DNA of 64,000 nucleotides, from positions 62,001 through 126,000 of the forward strand of contig DATGIL010000072.1 of the NCBI GenBank assembly GCA_035295745.1. The letters run 5' to 3'. A model generated the notes under the pieces. It made no database searches, was not told where the DNA came from, and was given only the letters and a program-made list of their open reading frames with translations. The position numbers and the translations under genes are program-made. The stretch is from JAIQFL01 sp035295745 (GTDB taxonomy: Bacteria > Acidobacteriota > Terriglobia > Bryobacterales > Bryobacteraceae). Below, one piece after another: positions 8,659 to 17,908 of the stretch (position 1 is its first letter; each line of letters begins with the position of its first letter).

Positions 8659-9825
8659 ATGTTCTCCTCTCGGTTCCACTGGGATCTCAAGCCCAATCCT
8701 CTCACTCAGGCACTGCACAGGCGGCGCCAGGCCGGAGAGCCAATCCTCGACCTCACCGAATCAAACCCCACCCGAGCCGGCTTCGCCTACCCTCCGGAGA
8801 TCGTCAGCGCTTTGAACCAGCCCGGAATCCTGCTATACGAGCCTTCGCCTGGGGGTTTGCTCGCGGCGCGCTCGGCGGTCGCAGCCTATTATGCTGAACG
8901 CAATATCACTATTACGACTTCAGGAATTCTGCTAACTGCCAGTACTAGTGAAGCTTACGCATATTTATTCAAGTTGTTGTGTAATCCTGGAGATGAGGTC
9001 CTGGTCCCCCGTCCCTCCTACCCCCTCTTCGAATTCCTGGCCGACATGGAGTCGATTCACCTCCGCCAATATTCACTTTCCTACCACGGCGAATGGGGGA
9101 TCGATTTCGAATCGCTCACGGCAGCCATCTCCAGCCGCACGCGCGCTATGATCCTGGTGAACCCCAACAATCCGACCGGCACTTACTTGAAATCTGCCGA
9201 ACTGGAATCGCTCGTGAGCCTTGCCCGGGATCGGCAGATCGCGCTGATTTCGGACGAAGTGTTCAGCGATTACATCCTGCCCGGTGCCACAGGATGCGTC
9301 CTTAGCCTTGTGGGTGCCCACGACTGCCTTACGTTTTCCATGAGCGGCCTCTCGAAGGTCGCCGGACTTCCGCAGATGAAACTGGGCTGGATCGTCGTCA
9401 GCGGTCCCCATGATCTCCAGGCAGAGGCCGTGGAAAAACTGGAGTGGATCGCCGATACCTACCTCTCGGTTGGCACGCCCGTGCAGCACGCCGCAGCCAG
9501 TCTGCTTGAAGCCGGAGCCGTGGTGCAGCGCGAGATCCGGCAGCGCACCCTCCGGAATTTAGCCTTCGCGAAGGACACGCTCGCGGGCTCTACTGCTAAC
9601 GTCCTCAACGTGGAAGGCGGTTGGTATATCGTGCTGCAAGTGCCGCGCACGCGTAGCGAAGAGGAATGGGCACTGGGACTGCTCAGCTCGGAAGGTGTCC
9701 TGGTGCAACCGGGGTACTTCTTCGACTTCGAATCGGAAGCGTTTCTGGTGGTGAGCCTGTTGACTCGTCCGGAGATGTTCGCCGAAGGGATCGGCCGTCT
9801 GAAGAGATATCTGGAAGGAAAGTAA
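8659..9825 (+). CDS. PLP-dependent class I/II aminotransferase
   Basis: A 388-residue fold-type I aminotransferase. The PLP-binding lysine is Lys233 in SGLSKVAGLPQ. Other family marks are NPNNPTG (substrate carboxylate loop), SDEVFSDY (Asp contacting the pyridine nitrogen) and the glycine/proline-rich N-terminal arm ESNPTRAG. It transfers amino groups between amino acids and oxo-acids in the cytoplasm; the specificity (aspartate, alanine or other) is not readable. The start at 8659 is the first ATG after the terminator, and the N-terminus (RFHWDLKPNPLTQAL) fits the family. It is apparently monocistronic, ending at a two-way terminator shared with the peptidase gene. Confidence 0.88.
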   Translation: MFSSRFHWDLKPNPLTQALHRRRQAGEPILDLTESNPTRAGFAYPPEIVSALNQPGILLYEPSPGGLLAARSAVAAYYAERNITITTSGILLTASTSEAYAYLFKLLCNPGDEVLVPRPSYPLFEFLADMESIHLRQYSLSYHGEWGIDFESLTAAISSRTRAMILVNPNNPTGTYLKSAELESLVSLARDRQIALISDEVFSDYILPGATGCVLSLVGAHDCLTFSMSGLSKVAGLPQMKLGWIVVSGPHDLQAEAVEKLEWIADTYLSVGTPVQHAAASLLEAGAVVQREIRQRTLRNLAFAKDTLAGSTANVLNVEGGWYIVLQVPRTRSEEEWALGLLSSEGVLVQPGYFFDFESEAFLVVSLLTRPEMFAEGIGRLKRYLEGK

Positions 9826-9829
9826 CGAG

Positions 9830-9853
9830 GGGTGGGGCACTGTAGCCCCACCC
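9830..9853. terminator. Bidirectional terminator between aminotransferase and peptidase genes
   Basis: GGGTGGGGC and GCCCCACCC form a perfect 9 bp stem with a 6-base loop in the 47 bp between two convergent stop codons. The symmetric placement suits use by both transcripts. Confidence 0.65.
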
Positions 9854-9872
9854 GAAATACCTCTCCGCTCGT

Positions 9873-11558
9873 TTAGTTGCCGCCGCCGCGGCCTCCACGA
9901 CCTGCGGGCTGCGCAGGGGGCAGATCCTTGCGCGGGAACTTGTCGGTACGAGTCGCGGCATTGTAGACGAACGCCGCTTCGATGATCGCCATCTGTTCCA
10001 TGTCCCCCGGCTGGATCCGGTCATAGACATCCATGTTGGAGTGATGGGTGCGGGTGTCATAATCCATCGGATCCTGGATGAACTGGAAGCCCGGCAGACC
10101 CACCGCGTCGTATGACTGGTGATCGGTGCCGCCTGTATTACGGATGGTAATGACCCCAGGTGTCAGGTCCTTGAGAGCCGCGAACCAGCTCTCAAAAATC
10201 GGACGCGCCATCTCGTTGCCCTGTAGATAAATCCCGCGAATTCTGCCAGTTCCATTGTCAATGTTGAAGTAGCTTGAGAACCCGTCATGTTCCGTCGTAG
10301 GCTTCATCGTCGCAACATCCGCGAAGTGCTCCTTGACGTACGCGCGGGACCCCAGCAGACCTTCCTCCTCGCCTCCCCACAACGCCATCCGCACCGTACG
10401 ATCCATCTTGAGATTTAGCGACTTGAGGATGCGCATCACTTCCATGGCCACCGCGCTCCCCGCGGCGTTGTCGGTCGCGCCGGTGCCGTAGTGCCAAGAA
10501 TCGAAGTGCCCGCCCACCATCACCAGCTCGTTCGGCTTGCTGCTGCCGGGAATCTCGGCAATCACGTTGAACGAGTCGGTGAGCGACGTGTCGAATTGGG
10601 TCTTGATATCGAAGCTGAGCTTGACCGGAACTTCGTGCTCCAGGAGCCGCGCGATCCGGTTGTAATGCTCGGCAGTGATCGCGACCTGGGGAAGATTGGT
10701 GGTGTCCATGCGGTTCTGGGCGCCGCCGCCGAACAACGTGCCGCTTTCGCCCCGAGCCGAGGCTTGCAGGGTGAGCAGCACACCCTCATCCTTCCAGAAA
10801 TTCCGCAGCTTGTTCTGAAACGCCTGTAGTTCTTCGGGCGTCATGTTGGCATTGGCGCCGCCGCGACCACCACGTGCCCCGCCACGACCCCCACGGCCGC
10901 CGCGACCCGCAGTGGGCAGCAGCTCCGGAATCAGGTCAGACAATTCCATGTCCGTGTAGCGGTGTGCCAGCGCAGTCGTCGGGAACGGCAAGTCGAGCGC
11001 GCCCGGAGTGCCATTGGCGTCAAGCGACGTCAGCACAATCTTGCCCTTCAGCTTGCCATGATACTTGTCCATGTCGGCCTGCGTCTGCACCGATGCCAGC
11101 ATCGCCTCGCCCGTCACAGCGCCGCTGGTGCTTCCGGTCCACGCCACCGGAACGCCGATGATCGGCATGTAGGTGGGCTCCACCATCGCGCCGCTGTAGC
11201 CCGTTATCTGCCAGCTCGGGATCTTGTTCGGGTCGGTCGACCACTTTTCGAGGTGCACATTGCTGAGCCCCAGCTCTTTGAGATAGCTCGTCGCCCATTC
11301 GCCGGCCGCTCGGAATTGGGGAGAATTGGTGAGGCGCGGGCCGTAGCGATCAGTCAGGTTGTACATGATGTTCATCACTTGGGAGCCGCCGCGTCCACCA
11401 CCGGCGCCGCCTCCCCCAAACCCACCGCCTCCTCCGCCCAGTTCGGCGGTCTTGATCTTGTGAATCACGTTCAGATCCACCTTCTCCTGCTGCTGCGCTA
11501 GCAGCATCAGCGGAGCGAGTACAGACACAAATATCTTCAAAGATGTTTTACGTTGCAT
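9873..11558 (-). CDS. Exported M28-family zinc metallopeptidase with PA domain
   Basis: A 561-residue secreted peptidase. The ATG at 11558 is preferred because it places a standard signal peptide first (KTSLKIFVSVLAPLMLLAQ); an ATG eight codons upstream would put a basic extension before it. A PA-like insert lies around residues 140-290, and the M28 core follows with ligand motifs GGHFDSW, GATDNAAG and GGEEEGLLGS, then NTGGTDH near the end. The fold removes N-terminal residues from peptides outside the cytoplasm. There are three glycine-rich low-complexity inserts: after the signal peptide, inside the PA region (RGGRGGRGGARGGRGG) and at the C-terminus. Its gene is alone on its strand. Confidence 0.88.
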   Translation of the reverse strand: MQRKTSLKIFVSVLAPLMLLAQQQEKVDLNVIHKIKTAELGGGGGGFGGGGAGGGRGGSQVMNIMYNLTDRYGPRLTNSPQFRAAGEWATSYLKELGLSNVHLEKWSTDPNKIPSWQITGYSGAMVEPTYMPIIGVPVAWTGSTSGAVTGEAMLASVQTQADMDKYHGKLKGKIVLTSLDANGTPGALDLPFPTTALAHRYTDMELSDLIPELLPTAGRGGRGGRGGARGGRGGANANMTPEELQAFQNKLRNFWKDEGVLLTLQASARGESGTLFGGGAQNRMDTTNLPQVAITAEHYNRIARLLEHEVPVKLSFDIKTQFDTSLTDSFNVIAEIPGSSKPNELVMVGGHFDSWHYGTGATDNAAGSAVAMEVMRILKSLNLKMDRTVRMALWGGEEEGLLGSRAYVKEHFADVATMKPTTEHDGFSSYFNIDNGTGRIRGIYLQGNEMARPIFESWFAALKDLTPGVITIRNTGGTDHQSYDAVGLPGFQFIQDPMDYDTRTHHSNMDVYDRIQPGDMEQMAIIEAAFVYNAATRTDKFPRKDLPPAQPAGRGGRGGGN

Positions 11559-11713
11559 AGGCTCAAGCTTTGGCTTTATCAAAGCAGAGACGGCTTCCGC
11601 GTGCCTGATGGTTACCGTAAGTACGCAGAATCGTACCCGTTGGCCTGCCGGGAATTCGGCATGAAATTGTACGCAGACTTCCCAATTCGCTTCTACAAGC
11701 GTAAAATGAAGTT

Positions 11714-11965
11714 ATGGCCAGAGGTTGGGAAAGTAAGTCGATCGAGGCGCAGATCGACGAGGCCGAGAATCGCCCCAGCGCCGGTTTTGAGAATGCACCC
11801 CCTCCTGAAGCTCTAGAGTTGATTCGCAAGAGGGAAACCATTGTCCTCTCCCGCACCAGGGTGGTTCGGGAATTGCAGTCCGCGCAGAATCCGCGATACA
11901 AGGCCGTTCTGAGTAAAGCTTTAGCGGATTTGGAAGCGCAATTATCAACCTTCGCCGGAGGCTAA
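11714..11965 (+). CDS. Small conserved-looking hypothetical protein
   Basis: An 83-residue charged, mostly helical protein beginning MARGWESKSIEAQIDEAE, with a predicted long helix pair from about residue 33 on (ELIRKRETIVLSRTRVVREL). There is no signal peptide, membrane segment or cysteine. Codon use is like the neighbours and no competing frame is convincing, so I regard it as a real gene; I recall similar small proteins in acidobacterial genomes but cannot check. No function is assigned. Confidence 0.65.
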   Translation: MARGWESKSIEAQIDEAENRPSAGFENAPPPEALELIRKRETIVLSRTRVVRELQSAQNPRYKAVLSKALADLEAQLSTFAGG

Positions 11966-12246
11966 GCGAAAATAACCAGCCCGTGTCCCCTCCACAGTTG
12001 GCCCTTGGAGGCACTGTGGCGGGGCTCGCGGTTGCGGCTGACGGTTGTCCACACCGAAACCGGAAGCCAAGCTGCTCAGGGTGATCTCTCCACAAGCGAG
12101 GTTCCTCGCGCTTGCGCGGTGATGTCTTATCTTGTTGCCAACCTGCCCGAAACGCCGACCCGCTCCTCATCTCTATCGCCTGCTCGAAATCGAGAATCCC
12201 TTGCCGTGGCGGAGTGATACTGTAGGTTTGATCCTAGTCGCAAAAA

Positions 12247-13287
12247 ATGAGCGCGGGGAGGGAAGGATTGGCCGCGAGTATCAAAGATGTAGCTTCGAAG
12301 GCGGGCGTTTCCATCGCCACCGTTTCGCATGTCCTGAACGGTACCCGGGGGACACGTCCGCAGACCCGTCAGCGCGTGCTGGCGGCAATTGAAGAATTGG
12401 GTTATGCGCAGAATCAGGCTGCCCGCAATCTCGCCATGGGGCGCAGCACCCTCCTGGGGCTGATTATCTCGGACATCCGCAATCCCTTTTTTCCGGAGGT
12501 GACCGCGGCGTTCCAGGACCAGGCGCTGGTCCACAATATGGACGCCCTCGTTGTGAACACCAATTACGACGCTCACCGGACCCTGAATTCAGTGAAGCGC
12601 ATGATCGGGCTGCAGGTTCCCGCCGTCGCGATCCTCACCTCACAGATCGATCCCGGCGTCATGAATATGCTCGCGGAGCAGCGTATTGCCGCCGTGTATC
12701 TCGATCTGGGCCGCGTCGACCGCTACGTCAGCAACATCCTCCTCGATTACGAGCACGGCATCGCCGAAGCACTCGAGTATCTGCGCAATCTCGGACACGA
12801 ACGCATCGCCTATATCGGCGGCCCTCTCTCCTTACACTCGGCGCAACGGCGCAAAAAAGCGTTCACCGAAAGCGCCACCCAGTTGGGCTTGGATCCCGCC
12901 TATGCGATTGACGCCGACTTTACCGTGAAGGGCGGCTACTTCGCCTGCTCCAAGCTCTTGAGCAGCGCCGCGCCGACGGCGATTCTGGCGGGCAACGATC
13001 TCACCGCGATCGGCGTACTGCATCGCGCCTTCGATGGCGGCATCCGCGTGCCCGACGATCTCTCGGTGGTTGGGTTCGACGATATTCTGATTGCCGAGTT
13101 TACACAGCCGGCATTGACCACTGTCGCGGTGCCACGGACCGAGATCGGGAAAGTGGCGTTTCAGGCCTTATGGACCATGATCAGCGACCCCGCCGCGGGA
13201 GGGCGCGAATTTCGACTGGGCACGCGCCTCGTGGCGCGGCAATCCGCAGTCTCGCCGGGCAAAGCTGAAGTCAAAATCGCGCAGTGA
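12247..13287 (+). CDS. LacI/GalR-family transcriptional regulator
   Basis: A 346-residue regulator with an N-terminal helix-turn-helix (IKDVASKAGVSIATVSHVLN), the hinge helix region ending ARNLAMGRS, and a periplasmic-binding-like effector domain (LLGLIISDIRNPFFPEV onwards). Such proteins bind palindromic operators as dimers and respond to sugars or related ligands. The ATG at 12247 has little Shine-Dalgarno signal, whereas GGAGGG lies close before the TTG at 12268, which gives a more typical N-terminus; either may be used. The next gene follows with a GTGA overlap of its longest frame. Confidence 0.9.
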   Translation: MSAGREGLAASIKDVASKAGVSIATVSHVLNGTRGTRPQTRQRVLAAIEELGYAQNQAARNLAMGRSTLLGLIISDIRNPFFPEVTAAFQDQALVHNMDALVVNTNYDAHRTLNSVKRMIGLQVPAVAILTSQIDPGVMNMLAEQRIAAVYLDLGRVDRYVSNILLDYEHGIAEALEYLRNLGHERIAYIGGPLSLHSAQRRKKAFTESATQLGLDPAYAIDADFTVKGGYFACSKLLSSAAPTAILAGNDLTAIGVLHRAFDGGIRVPDDLSVVGFDDILIAEFTQPALTTVAVPRTEIGKVAFQALWTMISDPAAGGREFRLGTRLVARQSAVSPGKAEVKIAQ

Positions 13288-13337
13288 GAGTCCAGTGCCG
13301 AGGAGCCAGCGGCCCTCCAATTGCTAGAGTGAGTGGG

Positions 13338-14588
13338 ATGCGCTCGGCCGCGGTCGTTTTTGCTCTCCTGCTCCTGCTGGCGCCCCGTCTAAGGGGATAT
13401 TCCGTACTCACGCACGAGGCAATCATCGATTCCGCATGGGACCACGACATCAAGCCACTGCTGCTTAGCCGCTTTCCGCAATCGACCCCCGACGACTTGC
13501 GTGCCGCGCATGGGTACGCGTACGCGGGCTGTATTCTCCAGGACATGGGTTACTACCCGTTCGGCAGCCGTCTCTTCAGCGACCTGGTGCACTACGTTCG
13601 CAGCGGCGATTTTGTCCTCAACCTGATCGGAGAATCGCAGAATCTCAACGAATACGCCTTCGCTCTGGGATCCCTTGCGCACTACGCTGCCGACACGCAG
13701 GGACACTCGGTAGCGGTGAATCGCTCGGTTCCGCTGGCTTACCCGAAATTGAAGAGCAAATATGGGCCAGTAGTCACCTATGCGGAAAATCCCACTGCAC
13801 ACATTCGCGTGGAATTCAGCTTTGATGTGGTCCAGGTGGCGCGCGGCAACTATGCGCCTCAGGCATACCATGATTTCATTGGATTCAACGTCGCCGATCC
13901 CGTGCTCCAGCGCGCCTTCCGCGACACCTACGGGCTGGATCTGAAGGACATTTTCAACGACCTCGATCTGGCACTGGCTACCTACCGCCATACAGTCAGC
14001 GCGATCATTCCCGAGATGACCCGCGTCGCCTGGACTCTGAAGAAGGACGAGCTCAAGAAGACCTCGCCGGGATTGACGCGCCGCAAATTCATCTACAATC
14101 TCAAGGCCGCGAGTTACCGCAAGGAGTGGAGTCACAAGTACGAGACGCCGCACTTTGGCACCCAAATCCTCACCTTTGTGATTCGCATCCTTCCGAAAAT
14201 CGGCCCTCTGAAAGCGTTGTCGTTTCTGCCGCCCACGCCCGAAACCAACCGTTTCTTCGAAAACAGCTTCGATCGGACCCTGGATCTCTATCGCACGATG
14301 CTGCGCGATCAGGCCGCTTCCCATCTGCAATTGGCGAATCGCGATTTCGACACGGGCGAGCTGACGAGGCCGACGGAGTACACCATGGCGGACAATGCCT
14401 ACGCCAAGCTCGCGATCAAGCTGGCGGAACACGATCCAGGTGGGATGGATCCCAAACTGCGCGAGAACATTCTCGCCTTCTACACCGATCGGTCGTTACC
14501 ATTCGCGACTAAGAAAAACCAGAAGGACTGGCAGCAGACCCTGGCCGCGCTCGACAAGCTCAGCGGCAACCCGGCGGCTTCCCGCTAA
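13338..14588 (+). CDS. Exported phospholipase C/S1-P1 nuclease-like protein
   Basis: A 416-residue protein starting with a signal peptide (SAAVVFALLLLLAPRLRG), followed immediately by YSVLTHEAIIDSAW, which resembles the N-terminal zinc-binding region of the alpha-toxin phospholipase C / S1-P1 nuclease superfamily. Further histidine and aspartate residues appear in SLAHYAADTQGHS (about residues 114-126) and in FSDLVHYV, plausible ligands of a trinuclear zinc site. A GTG at 13284 overlapping the lacI stop would add 18 residues before the signal peptide, so the ATG at 13338 is preferred. It probably acts outside the cytoplasm; the substrate is uncertain. It may be cotranscribed with the LacI-type regulator. 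Confidence 0.7.
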   Translation: MRSAAVVFALLLLLAPRLRGYSVLTHEAIIDSAWDHDIKPLLLSRFPQSTPDDLRAAHGYAYAGCILQDMGYYPFGSRLFSDLVHYVRSGDFVLNLIGESQNLNEYAFALGSLAHYAADTQGHSVAVNRSVPLAYPKLKSKYGPVVTYAENPTAHIRVEFSFDVVQVARGNYAPQAYHDFIGFNVADPVLQRAFRDTYGLDLKDIFNDLDLALATYRHTVSAIIPEMTRVAWTLKKDELKKTSPGLTRRKFIYNLKAASYRKEWSHKYETPHFGTQILTFVIRILPKIGPLKALSFLPPTPETNRFFENSFDRTLDLYRTMLRDQAASHLQLANRDFDTGELTRPTEYTMADNAYAKLAIKLAEHDPGGMDPKLRENILAFYTDRSLPFATKKNQKDWQQTLAALDKLSGNPAASR

Positions 14589-14725
14589 CTCTGCAATCAT
14601 CCCCTTCCCGGAACGGACGCGAGACGCCAGCCACTTCCACAGGCGCAGGCTTCTCCCCTCGGCTGTATTGCTGGTGGAGAACAGCCCAACACCCTCTTGA
14701 AGGCAGTGCTGAAGGCGCTCTCCAA

Positions 14726-14890
14726 TTCGTATTCCAGCGACAGGGCGACGGTGTCGACAATCCGGCCTCGAGTCAGCGAACTCGGGAACTACTGGGGTGG
14801 GACAGCCGGAGCAGCACGGACTGATTTTCCGATATTGATCGGCACCAATATTTCGAAACCATGATCAAACTGCAGGAGAGCAAGGTGTAG
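14726..14890 (+). pseudogene. Relic of the C-terminus of an SDR/NAD-dependent epimerase-like protein
   Basis: Read in one frame from 14726, the segment gives NPASSQRTRELLGWDSRSS, then a stop, then SDIDRHQYFE in the same frame after the stop, ending at TAG 14888-14890. The order 'PASS..TR..LGW .... DL...YF' is the typical tail of extended/atypical SDR proteins. The expected GLI motif between the two halves is readable only in another frame (GGA CTG ATT near 14818), so a frameshift plus an internal stop are both present. No start codon or Rossmann domain remains upstream. The remaining flanks of this 556 bp gene-free stretch (14589-15144) show nothing I recognise. Confidence 0.45.
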
Positions 14891-15144
14891 CCTTTCTTGC
14901 CGCATGGAGAAGCCGCCGCGACAATTCAATATCTCCGCTGCGGATCTCCTCCTGCCTGCCGAAGCGCTCCGTACGGATGCCGCACAGGAAGCTTAGCGCG
15001 AGCGTGGCGGCGCGGCGTCCCAGAGTTCTCTGTTTCCCGCATCGCGCACCACCTCGTTCAGAATCAGATAGGCTAGTCACCGCTCTTCCTGACAATCCAT
15101 TCCTGCGCGCCTGTCGCCACAGGGGCGGAAGTCCGCTAGCCACC

Positions 15145-17793
15145 TCACTCTTCCCGCATGAGCCTAGATGGATCCACGGCAAGCGCTCGCCCCGCTGGAA
15201 TCGCCGATGCCGCAATACCCAGCAGCACCATCGTCAGCACCGCCCCGCCCACCACCACTGGATCCCGCGGATTCGCCTGATACACGATCTGCCCCAGAAA
15301 CCGGCTGGCGAAGACGCCAGACAGCAGCCCTACTACCGATCCCAGGCCGAGCAGCACGATCGGCCGCCCTACCGCGGCGCTCATCACTTGCGTCTGGCGC
15401 GCGCCCAGTGCCACGCGAATGCCCAGCTCTTTCTTCCGCCGGCTCACGCTGTATGCCGCCATCCCGAAGATGCCCGTCACCGCCAGCATCGCCGCCAGCA
15501 GTCCCATGACGCCCAGCGCCACTGTCGCCGCCCGCGCCGGGAACAATTCCGCCTCGAGGTCGCTGGCCCAGTTGTGCACCGAGACGGGCACACTCGGCTC
15601 GCTGCTGCTCACTGTGCGTTTGATCGCCGCCGCCACTTCACTCGGTGCTCGCCTCGACCGCACCACGAAAACCGTTTCGCGCGGGTCGCTTTGGGACAAC
15701 GGCTGGTACAAAACAGGCTGCGGCGACTCTTGCAGGTCGTGATATTTACCGTCCTCTACCACACCCACTACTTCCGTCAGGTTGCCCCTCAAAATGAAAC
15801 GCTGTCCAATGGCCGTTCCGCCCCACATCCTTCGCGCGAAGGTTTCGTTCACGAGCGCCACATAAGGCGTCTTGGTGGTGTCATGCCACGAGACATCCCG
15901 CCCGCCCAGTAGACGGGTGCCGGCGGCCTCCAGATATCCGGGCGACATCATCGTAAACACATACGGTGCCAGCACCGCATTGTTCAGCTTGAAGTCAGTT
16001 GTGCCCGGCCGGAAAATCGGAACCCCGCGCATTCCACCGGTAAACGGTGTGCGGCTCACCGTCCCCGCGGCCGTTACACCGGGGATGCTCCGCAGTGCCG
16101 CAATCATGGCTTTCGCTTTCTCGATCGCCCCGTCGCCTGACTGCGTCTCCTCGCTCAGGTCCACATCCACCAGCATCGCGCCCTGCGGCTGGATGCCCAG
16201 GGGAACGTGCAGCGCGCGCACCATGCCGCGTACCGCTACCAGCGAGGCCGTTACCAGCAGAGTGCAGACTGCAATTTGCGCGCCCAACAGGAGGTCACGC
16301 AGGGCAAACCGGCGCAGGTGCATCGCATCCGTCGATCCGTTCTTCATCATCTGCAATGGACTGCTCTGTCCCGTTTGCCACGCCGGAACCATGCCAAACA
16401 GCAGTGCGCTTCCCAGGGTTAGTGCCACTCCAGCCAGGTACACCCGCGCATCTACGCTCACGGTCAGAGAGCCAACGAACGGATCCGATCGATTCAACAC
16501 ACCCAGCAGCAGATACGCTCCCGCCAACCCCGCTGCTCCGCCCAGCAGGGATACCATCACCGCCTCGGTGAGCAGTTGCCGCACCAGCCGCCACCGGCTC
16601 GATCCGAGGGCCACCCGGAGCGCCAGTTCCCGGCTGCGATCTGCCGCGCGCGATGCAAACAGAGTTGCCAGGTTCGCGCATGCCGCCCCGAGCACCAGCA
16701 GGGCCAGCAAGGTCACGCTGTAGAGAAATCCGCGAATAACATCACCGTCGTCCCCGAGGAGTCCGGGGTGGATCAGACGTAGCGGCTGTCCATCGTCGGT
16801 CTCCGGATACTCCTTCGCCAACTGAGCCGAAATCGCATTCAGATTCTCTGTCGCCCACTGCGGCGTCACGCCCGGCTTAAGGCGGCCAATCACCGTCACC
16901 GTGATGGACGTCCGGCTGTGCAGGTAATCCGACCCCTCAACCTGCTGCTCGTTCACCATGGGCAGCCAGTAATCCGGCCACACGAACTTCTCCGCTCCGT
17001 GAAACCGCGCCGGCGCCACGCCCACCACCGTAAACGGATGCTGGTTGAGTTCCACAGTAGTCCCGATTATGCCCTGATCGGCATGAAACTCACCTCGCCA
17101 CAGGGCATCGCTCAACACCAGATACGGCGCTGAGTCCGGACCATGCTCGTCCGTCGAGTGGAAGAACCGTCCTGTCTGCGGTTGCACGCCCAGCAGATCG
17201 AAATAATTGCCCGTGACCAAATCGCCGTGGACGCTCATCACCGCGTCATGCCATCTCAGGCGCGCATGAGAATACCCATAAACTCCGGCCATCGCGCTGA
17301 AGGTGGTGTTCCGCTGCCGAAAATCCTCAAAGGCCGGATACGACGTAGTCAGCAGCCGTGCGGCCATCCACGGCTTGTGGCGAATCTGATACAGGCCCTG
17401 CGGGTCGCTCACATCGAGCGGCTGCAAGAGGACGGCATTCACCACACCGAAGACGACGACGTTTGCCCCGATCCCCAGCATCAAAGTCAGTAAAGCCACG
17501 ACCGTGAACGCGGGAGACTTCCGCAGCACGCGAAGCGCATAGCGAACATCCAGCAGCAGGTTCTCCACGAAGGGCAGGCTTTCTTCATCGTGGTACTCTT
17601 CCCGAATCGCCTCCACCGCCCCGAATTTCAGGCGGGCGTGACGACGGGCCTCAACAGGAGTCATGCCTGCGCGGAGGTTCTCCTCCGTCTGAGCCGCGAT
17701 ATGCGAGTCAATCTCTTCTCGCAGCCGTTCCTCGCCGCGGCGCCCGGTCGTGAAGTTGAGAAGGCGTGTGAGCAACCGATTCAGGGCTCTCAT
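15145..17793 (-). CDS. MacB-like ABC transporter permease of the duplicated orphan type (ADOP)
   Basis: An 882-residue membrane protein with two FtsX-type permease modules in one chain. A cytoplasmic helical leader (about residues 1-85, EERLREEIDSHIAAQTEENL and VEARRHARLKFG) precedes the first membrane helix (VVALLTLMLGIGANVVVFGV). A long periplasmic domain follows, then three helices near 375-460, a second periplasmic domain, and closing helices with the ELGIRVALGA and DPSRLMREE signatures. This architecture is abundant in Acidobacteriota and has no ATPase gene beside it. MacB relatives drive mechanical work across the periplasm rather than transmembrane passage; the substrate here is unknown. 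The ATG at 17793 matches the family N-terminus better than one four codons upstream. Confidence 0.9.
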   Translation of the reverse strand: MRALNRLLTRLLNFTTGRRGEERLREEIDSHIAAQTEENLRAGMTPVEARRHARLKFGAVEAIREEYHDEESLPFVENLLLDVRYALRVLRKSPAFTVVALLTLMLGIGANVVVFGVVNAVLLQPLDVSDPQGLYQIRHKPWMAARLLTTSYPAFEDFRQRNTTFSAMAGVYGYSHARLRWHDAVMSVHGDLVTGNYFDLLGVQPQTGRFFHSTDEHGPDSAPYLVLSDALWRGEFHADQGIIGTTVELNQHPFTVVGVAPARFHGAEKFVWPDYWLPMVNEQQVEGSDYLHSRTSITVTVIGRLKPGVTPQWATENLNAISAQLAKEYPETDDGQPLRLIHPGLLGDDGDVIRGFLYSVTLLALLVLGAACANLATLFASRAADRSRELALRVALGSSRWRLVRQLLTEAVMVSLLGGAAGLAGAYLLLGVLNRSDPFVGSLTVSVDARVYLAGVALTLGSALLFGMVPAWQTGQSSPLQMMKNGSTDAMHLRRFALRDLLLGAQIAVCTLLVTASLVAVRGMVRALHVPLGIQPQGAMLVDVDLSEETQSGDGAIEKAKAMIAALRSIPGVTAAGTVSRTPFTGGMRGVPIFRPGTTDFKLNNAVLAPYVFTMMSPGYLEAAGTRLLGGRDVSWHDTTKTPYVALVNETFARRMWGGTAIGQRFILRGNLTEVVGVVEDGKYHDLQESPQPVLYQPLSQSDPRETVFVVRSRRAPSEVAAAIKRTVSSSEPSVPVSVHNWASDLEAELFPARAATVALGVMGLLAAMLAVTGIFGMAAYSVSRRKKELGIRVALGARQTQVMSAAVGRPIVLLGLGSVVGLLSGVFASRFLGQIVYQANPRDPVVVGGAVLTMVLLGIAASAIPAGRALAVDPSRLMREE

Positions 17794-17908
17794 TTGGCTT
17801 ACCAACAGGAGGATACCACGACGTGACCTCGGCTGGCGCCAGAACCTCGCTCCCTTGGCGTCCCACCCTTAGAAGCATGCCATACTGGCACTTTCAGCTC
17901 CCATTCCG

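Noticed and set aside
14865..15215. 116-codon minus-strand frame before the large permease
   Set aside because: Arg-rich composition typical of a shadow frame in GC-rich DNA; it overlaps the permease end and the SDR relic.
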